A DNA stretch of 64,000 bases from Rhopalosiphum padi (Eukaryota > Arthropoda > Insecta > Hemiptera > Aphididae): NCBI RefSeq assembly GCF_020882245.1, contig NC_083598.1:34509858-34573857 (forward strand), given 5' to 3'. Under the pieces are notes generated by a model. That model searched no databases, was not told the origin of the DNA, and saw only the letters and a list, made by a program, of their open reading frames with translations. Of this stretch, positions 62,801 through 64,000 are shown one piece after another. Made by a program: the position numbers and the translations under genes. Position 1 is the first letter of the stretch. Each line of letters starts with the position of its first letter.

Positions 62801-63205
62801 CAATAATTGACGTGTGCCCGTACGCGACTAAATTATCACAACAACAACAGGTACATCGATATAATGCGTGCGGTTGTCGTGTATTGCAGGGCCACCCACG
62901 ACATGGTTGAACTGGACGGCGGGCTGCTGGTGCTCGGCGGCAACGACAGCAATTCGAGTCTGCACTCGACCGAGCGGTACGATCCGCGGATCAACCGGTG
63001 GACCATGTCGACGCCGATGCCGACGCGCCGGAGCTCGGTGGGCGCCGCTCTCCTGTACTGCTTCAACATGGACGGCAAGCTGACGACGGCCGCCACCGCC
63101 GGCGCCGCCATCCTCAGCGGAGGCGTTTCGATGGTGACCACCGCCGGTTCCGGCACGGCGTCCGTCACCAGTTCGCCGTACAAGTCCACGGCCACGTCCG
63201 TATGA
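15260..63205 (+). CDS. KLHL17: Kelch-like protein 17 (actinfilin) homologue, BTB-BACK-Kelch, 12 exons, 642 aa
   Basis: Spliced coding sequence 15260-15308, 47308-47441, 47544-47640, 47699-47820, 50658-50772, 51695-51801, 53029-53145, 58602-58815, 58940-59084, 60122-60378, 61513-61768, 62890-63205; 1929 nt with all phases agreeing. Seen: a variable N-terminus; BTB domain at about residues 50-157 (LCDVSLRVG, AHRLVLASSSPYF, LLPASSLLQ); BACK domain at about 160-265 (LHPTNCLGIRQFA, TEEFLFLS, SEEQVF); six Kelch repeats at about 313-590, each with a GG pair and most with ERYDP...W; then a Ser/Thr/Ala-rich tail. Blade 1 (AIGGGSLFTIHS) and the RRSCLG, GASCLSSVERYDPLTG and RRATHD stretches match KLHL17 better than diablo/KLHL20 or KLHL18. 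Known: BTB-BACK recruits Cullin-3, and the Kelch propeller binds substrate; mammalian KLHL17 binds F-actin and targets a kainate receptor subunit. The function in insects is inferred. Start: Kozak-like GACATGG after an in-frame stop. Confidence 0.9.
15549..15799. mobile_element. Small element with inverted ends, type uncertain
   Basis: The left end GTGGTGTATCCAGG and the right end in reverse complement GTGGCTGATCCAGG are inverted repeats about 250 bp apart, with C-rich and G-rich subterminal stretches. I could not find a target-site duplication, so the borders may be off by some bases. Confidence 0.4.
16580..16650. repeat. Helitron-type repeat fragment
   Basis: AGCTGAACTGATTTTGATGA followed by AATTCGGTA and, further on, GAATCCTAGCTAAGGACA resembles a stretch common in arthropod Helitron-like elements, as I recall them. 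No matching 3' hairpin end was found nearby. Confidence 0.3.
20573..20594. repeat. (TA)n microsatellite
   Basis: About eleven TA units in KLHL17 intron 1. Confidence 0.85.
21480..22760. other. CpG-richer block in KLHL17 intron 1
   Basis: About 1.3 kb with clearly more CG dinucleotides than the flanks (for example TCCGCCGCTTCGG, AAGCGCGTCCC, CGCGAGCATC). There is no coding frame of note. It may be a regulatory block or an old unannotated exon; nothing here decides. Confidence 0.4.
22761..27599. other. KLHL17 intron 1, second part
   Basis: AT-rich, no gene. It contains a hairpin at 25692-25732 and a TA microsatellite at 27191-27209. The open frames at 26185-26915 are AT-rich and look random. 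Confidence 0.6.
25692..25732. repeat. Nested inverted repeat (hairpin)
   Basis: The inner perfect 9-bp stem TTACACTTG / CAAGTGTAA has a TTT loop (25700-25720). An outer pair ATGCG / CGCAT (25692-25696, 25728-25732) extends it imperfectly. Confidence 0.75.
27600..28330. other. CpG-rich island in KLHL17 intron 1
   Basis: Opens with a CT-rich tract (27640-27665, CTCTATCTCTC and TTTCTCTCTG), then a CpG-rich 500 bp with overlapping short open frames on both strands (28094-28321 plus, 28087-28296 and 27873-28064 minus). None resembles a protein I know. It could be an alternative promoter or an enhancer. Confidence 0.4.
30165..30230. repeat. Pogo/Tigger-like terminal fragment
   Basis: GGGATTATCCAGATTTTACG followed by GATTATTG resembles the terminal repeats of pogo-type DNA transposons. 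A weaker inverted partner (GTAATCCAGATAATT) lies about 30 bases upstream. No transposase is nearby. Confidence 0.3.
34190..34260. repeat. Reverse-complement copy of the repeat at 666-780
   Basis: TGAAAATGTCAAGTATTTA and the following TCAAGTTACGCC match the reverse complement of the repeat near 690-750, with moderate divergence. Confidence 0.45.
35430..35881. mobile_element. 452-bp MITE flanked by TA
   Basis: The left end GGTGTAAATT continues into a G-rich stretch ending GGGGGGCT. The right end in reverse complement is GGCGTAAATTTG, continuing into GAAGGGGGGCT. A TA dinucleotide flanks each side (35428-35429, 35882-35883). There is no coding frame. The TA flanks fit a Tc1/mariner-type target, but the class is not certain. 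Confidence 0.65.
36060..36640. repeat. Interspersed repeat copy shared with intron 7
   Basis: Two blocks (about 36060-36250 and 36515-36600) align with 53230-53400 and 53420-53500 in the same order and strand. Shared anchors are TTTTCAAATGCTT, TCCTATG and ACATCAACA. The copy here has about 270 extra bases between the blocks. Confidence 0.5.
37763..37791. repeat. (ATT)n microsatellite
   Basis: An interrupted run of ATT units, with one TTG interruption. Confidence 0.8.
37846..37856. repeat. C11 homopolymer beside a transposon-like end
   Basis: Eleven C are followed by CCTGGCAGCGCC, which resembles the end of a DNA transposon in reverse complement (GGCGCTGCCAGG). No partner end was found. Confidence 0.6.
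38775..38802. repeat. GC hairpin in AT-rich DNA
   Basis: CGCGGTG and CACCGCG form a 7-bp perfect stem with a 14-base loop. Confidence 0.6.
45300..45790. other. CpG-richer patch 1.5 kb upstream of KLHL17 exon 2
   Basis: About 500 bp, less AT-rich than its flanks, with a 9-bp perfect hairpin at 45558-45581 (GTTTGACGG, loop GAAACT, CCGTCAAAC). The word GTTTGACG recurs at about 45616. No coding frame. It could be a regulatory element. Confidence 0.4.
45791..47307. other. KLHL17 intron 1, end
   Basis: AT-rich, no gene. A C-rich run at 46896-46912 is followed by an A-rich tract and then by GGCGGCGCCAGTG, a transposon-like end. The acceptor before exon 2 is ACATATTCCAG. Confidence 0.55.
47308..47441 (+). 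CDS. KLHL17: KLHL17 exon 2
   Basis: Codes for residues 17-61: an acidic, Pro- and Cys-containing segment (HEESGIEEPPTCESPEP), then SSFSVINKMRVNIQ, the helix before the BTB core. Donor CAA/GTACGA, phase 0. Intron 2 is 102 bp. Confidence 0.85.
47544..47640 (+). CDS. KLHL17: KLHL17 exon 3 (BTB core)
   Basis: Acceptor ATAATTCACAG; donor AACG/GTGAGT. Codes for LCDVSLRVG and AHRLVLASSSPYFYAMF, the standard BTB signature with the conserved Asp and His. Intron 3 is only 58 bp. Confidence 0.92.
47699..47820 (+). CDS. KLHL17: KLHL17 exon 4 (BTB, Cullin-3 side)
   Basis: Acceptor TTTTTAATAG; donor CAG/GTTTGT. Codes for DMAEKLQSEVELHDVDLGAL and IEYSYTGQVHI, the BTB helices expected to touch Cullin-3. 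Confidence 0.9.
47821..50657. other. KLHL17 intron 4
   Basis: 2.8 kb, mostly AT-rich, no gene. At 48051 a transposon-like start (CAGTGGCATAACTATG) lacks a partner. From about 49560 to 50520 the sequence is less AT-rich, with a GGTC triplet repeat (49574-49585) and a cluster of CRE-like motifs (50446-50508). Confidence 0.55.
50446..50508. promoter_or_regulatory. Cluster of CRE-like motifs and a long AT palindrome
   Basis: TGACGTTTTACGTCA (50446-50460) holds two inverted half-sites including TTACGTCA. A nearly perfect 28-base palindrome follows (50466-50493, arms CTATGTATATAT), and TGATGTCA comes after (50501-50508). The cluster sits about 150 bp before exon 5. A function as an internal promoter or enhancer is only a guess. 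Confidence 0.35.
50658..50772 (+). CDS. KLHL17: KLHL17 exon 5 (BTB end, BACK start)
   Basis: Acceptor TTTTTTTCCACAG; donor GCCG/GTAAGT. Codes for VLLPASSLLQINSVRDACC and LHPTNCLGIRQFA, the linker that makes the 3-box contact with Cullin-3 in this family. Confidence 0.93.
50773..51694. other. KLHL17 intron 5
   Basis: 922 bp, AT-rich with a few CpG-rich stretches; no gene or recognisable repeat. Confidence 0.65.
51695..51801 (+). CDS. KLHL17: KLHL17 exon 6 (BACK)
   Basis: Acceptor GTTTGTTTTAG; donor GAG/GTAATC. Codes for ETHSCNELRTRSHRYALQ and KTEEFLFLSFSE, matching the KLHL17 BACK domain closely. Confidence 0.92.
51802..53028. other. KLHL17 intron 6
   Basis: 1.2 kb. The first 280 bp are unusually GC-rich and hold a hairpin (51910-51937) and a possible alternative exon (51872-51991). 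The rest is AT-rich with no gene; the open frames at 52456-52703 look random. Confidence 0.6.
51910..51937. repeat. 11-bp GC-rich hairpin in intron 6
   Basis: GGCAGTCTGTC, a 6-base loop AGCCCA, then GACGGACTGCC. The stem has ten Watson-Crick pairs and one pair that would be G-U in RNA. It lies just over 100 bases after the exon 6 donor. Confidence 0.8.
53029..53145 (+). CDS. KLHL17: KLHL17 exon 7 (BACK)
   Basis: 39 codons in phase 0; acceptor GTGTAATTTTCAG, donor CAG/GTACAA. Codes for VEDLVSNDKLNVVSEEQVF and VMDWIKHNPSERSQYI, the standard second half of BACK. Confidence 0.92.
53230..53500. repeat. Interspersed repeat copy shared with intron 1
   Basis: Aligns with 36060-36600 in two blocks in the same orientation, but lacks about 270 bases present there. 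Confidence 0.5.
55300..56760. other. GC- and CpG-rich island in KLHL17 intron 7
   Basis: The strongest compositional anomaly outside the exons and the promoter. It has a TATA-like box TATAAAAG (56044-56051), followed by a GC stem (GCGGGC at 56055-56060, GCCCGC at 56073-56078), and several overlapping short open frames. Two begin with ATG and are worth noting on the plus strand: 55421-55612 (63 aa, acidic and aliphatic) and 56320-56607 (95 aa, with a hydrophobic segment IYILTVAVMVTTYILFIMY near residues 53-72). I recognise neither. It could be a nested gene, an alternative promoter, or an old insertion. Confidence 0.4.
56784..56814. repeat. (AT)n(TG)n compound microsatellite
   Basis: Twelve AT units run into four TG units, at the right edge of the GC-rich island. 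Confidence 0.9.
57283..57314 (+). mobile_element. Helitron-like 3' end
   Basis: GAGAA (57290-57294) and TTCTC (57304-57308) form a short hairpin around AAGTCGGGC, followed at once by AGCTAG and then T. A hairpin just before a CTAG-type end is the mark of Helitron 3' termini. The left end of the element was not found, so only the terminus is given. Confidence 0.4.
57998..58015. repeat. A18 tract, possible retroelement tail
   Basis: Eighteen A follow a non-repetitive stretch containing the inverted repeat GTCCAT/ATGGAC. It could be the poly(A) tail of a short retrocopy, but no target duplication was found. Confidence 0.4.
58602..58815 (+). CDS. KLHL17: KLHL17 exon 8 (BACK end, linker)
   Basis: Acceptor TTTCGTATTGCAG; donor ATTG/GTGAGC. 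Codes for LLGHVRLAQMSKMFLLNVV, SCKDLLLGAMKYHLLPDQR and the linker up to MPYIFAI, the first strand of the propeller. The usual RTRPR linker motif is replaced by KQTEQRSPDG. Intron 8 is 124 bp. Confidence 0.92.
58940..59084 (+). CDS. KLHL17: KLHL17 exon 9 (Kelch 1)
   Basis: Acceptor AAATTTCAAAAG is purine-rich and weak, but only this AG keeps the GGGSLFTIHS reading of KLHL17 blade 1. Codes through RSRAGIVSLGKLIYAIGG; donor GGAGG/GTAAAT. Confidence 0.9.
59085..60121. other. KLHL17 intron 9
   Basis: 1.04 kb, AT-rich, with an 82-bp MITE at 59239-59320; no gene otherwise. Confidence 0.65.
59239..59320. mobile_element. 82-bp miniature inverted-repeat element
   Basis: ACAAGGCCGTAACTG at the left and, in reverse complement, ACAAGGCTGTAACTG at the right form a 15-bp terminal repeat with one mismatch. 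GAATGG flanks both sides (59233-59238, 59321-59326). The middle is purine-rich on one side and C-rich on the other. It is far too small to code. Confidence 0.75.
60122..60378 (+). CDS. KLHL17: KLHL17 exon 10 (Kelch 2 and 3)
   Basis: Acceptor TATTATATTTTAG; donor GTTG/GTAAGA. Codes for YDGIVDLSSAECYDPN, TKRSCLGISANHGLLYVCGG and SSVERYDPLTGVW, with RRRYCRVSVV at the end, very close to KLHL17. Confidence 0.94.
60379..61512. other. KLHL17 intron 10
   Basis: 1.13 kb, AT-rich, containing a 249-bp hAT element; no gene otherwise. Confidence 0.65.
60945..61193. mobile_element. 249-bp hAT MITE with perfect ends
   Basis: CAGTGGTTTTCAAACT is a perfect 16-bp terminal inverted repeat. The 8-bp target duplication GGTTAGGG is exact (60937-60944, 61194-61201). 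No coding frame. The perfect ends suggest a recent insertion. Confidence 0.92.
61513..61768 (+). CDS. KLHL17: KLHL17 exon 11 (Kelch 4 and 5)
   Basis: Acceptor GTTACCCTCTAG; donor CGCAG/GTAACT. Codes for DNCLYALGGFDSTNYQS, RRSSCAVATLDDMLYCVGG and SSGERLNVRRNAWE. Blade 5 has ERLNV in place of the usual ERYDP. Confidence 0.93.
61769..62889. other. KLHL17 intron 11
   Basis: 1.12 kb, AT-rich to about 62490, then less AT-rich up to exon 12. No gene. A short direct repeat AGCGGTTTTAAGCGG lies near 62534. Confidence 0.65.
62890..63205 (+). CDS. KLHL17: KLHL17 exon 12 (Kelch 6, tail and stop)
   Basis: Acceptor GTGTATTGCAG; codes for ATHDMVELDGGLLVLGGND, HSTERYDPRINRW, RRSSVGAALL, then a Ser/Thr/Ala/Gly-rich tail of about 50 residues to TGA. 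The exon is far richer in GC than its neighbours, which creates long open frames on other strands that are shadows. Confidence 0.93.
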
Positions 63206-64000
63206 TTGCCGTGGTCGACCACCAGCGGTTGGCGGTCGAACAACAACAGCGATTCCGAACGTTCTCACTCGTTGCCAAACTGACCAGCGAACGTCGCGCC
63301 CGTCGAAACACCAGAAACCTTTTGAATCGTCTGGCAGCTGCTGTTTGCAGGACGAAAACGTTCGCGACGTCTGCACACGCTGCGCATTTGCCGAACGAAG
63401 GAAATCGTCGCGGCGTATTTAAAGATATTAATTATTAAGTATATTCTCGCGAACGACGAATTAGTCGGTATCTATTCGCATTTGCTGAGTTCCACTTATT
63501 CTCTCTCTCTCTCTCTCTATTTGCTTGCTGCTGATATCGTCTACGATTGTGTTGATATAATCTATTAGTCTATTTATCGGTACGGTATCGCAGCATCCGG
63601 CGTTATAAATAATATGACTGGACCTGGAGCAATGATGCGGTTTATCGCTCGTTCGCTTTTGAACAATAATACATTTATCAAATATGATACTACAAATTCA
63701 TTCATAATACATTCATTAATATGACGCTAACATATATATTATTTATACCTAAAAAAAATCTATTTCGGACGGACATTTAAATTACTATTTTATTTGGGGG
63801 ACCAAAATGCTCATCCAATGTAAATTACGCATACGATTTCTAAACGCCGTACCTATTATAAATACCTACTTAATGTTGATTTTTATTGGTTCCTAATTAA
63901 TTTACCATTTTTTTTTTTTGTTATTATTATTATTTAAGCACATTTTTATATTATACATATACCAGCAGATTTAACGCGTGTCCTTTTATATATATATTTA
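63206..64000. other. KLHL17 3' UTR and flank
   Basis: The first 220 bases stay CpG-rich, then the sequence turns AT-rich. A (CT)9 microsatellite lies at 63501-63518. I see no clear AATAAA before the window ends, so the end of the transcript is not placed. No further gene. Confidence 0.55.
63501..63518. repeat. (CT)9 microsatellite
   Basis: Nine CT units in the presumed 3' UTR of KLHL17. Confidence 0.95.

Noticed and set aside
62828..63376. Antisense 182-residue ORF opposite KLHL17 exon 12
   Set aside because: It mirrors a confirmed exon with high GC and shows Arg/Gly-rich noise typical of a shadow frame.
62998..63438. 146-residue ORF overlapping exon 12 in another frame
   Set aside because: His/Arg-rich shadow of the Kelch 6 exon, with no family resemblance.
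1..64000. CRISPR arrays, phage, plasmid or operon-type structures
   Set aside because: No regularly spaced repeats, no ribosome binding sites before frames, and all real genes have spliceosomal introns.

Overview
The window looks like nuclear DNA of an insect, most likely an aphid. It is strongly AT-rich, with small introns of about 58-125 bp beside very long ones, GT-AG splice sites throughout, hAT-type and LINE-type transposon remains, and many TAGGTA/TACCTA motifs in the introns. All three encoded proteins have clear animal relatives. There is no sign of bacterial operons, CRISPR arrays or plasmid functions. The aphid assignment is an inference from base composition and repeat style, not a measured placement.

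Three protein-coding genes can be rebuilt exon by exon with every splice phase agreeing. (1) Minus strand, 2120-3728: a 3-exon, 488-residue type II membrane protein of the histidine acid phosphatase superfamily, the 2-phosphoxylose phosphatase PXYLP1 of glycosaminoglycan synthesis. (2) Plus strand, 5356-12210: a 9-exon, 528-residue nuclear-type protein whose N-terminus carries twelve cysteines spaced like the ADD domain of ATRX and DNMT3, followed by an Asn/Lys-rich tail. It resembles the stand-alone ADD proteins known from insects, where ADD and ATRX helicase are separate genes. (3) Plus strand, 15260-63205: a 12-exon, 642-residue BTB-BACK-Kelch protein closest to KLHL17 (actinfilin), a Cullin-3 substrate adaptor. 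Its first intron is 32 kb and takes up half of the window.

Layout. 1-2119 is repeat-rich 3' flank. PXYLP1 and the ADD gene are head to head across a 1.6-kb shared upstream region. The ADD gene and KLHL17 are in tandem, separated by 2.5 kb that contains a 750-bp defective hAT element with a decayed transposase end. The ADD gene introns hold a hAT-like element and a decayed LINE into which a 356-bp hAT element was inserted. The KLHL17 introns hold several small transposons with recognisable target-site duplications, a Helitron-like 3' end, CpG-richer islands (21.5-22.7, 27.6-28.3, 45.3-45.8 and 55.3-56.8 kb) and hairpins. The last 800 bp are the KLHL17 3' region.

The genes do not form a pathway: one acts in Golgi proteoglycan assembly, one probably on chromatin, and one in ubiquitin ligase targeting. 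I did not find a clear new biological system. The items most worth a second look are the split-off ADD protein, the GC-rich island inside KLHL17 intron 7 with a TATA-like box and a membrane-type small ORF, a possible truncating exon in KLHL17 intron 6, and the nested transposons.
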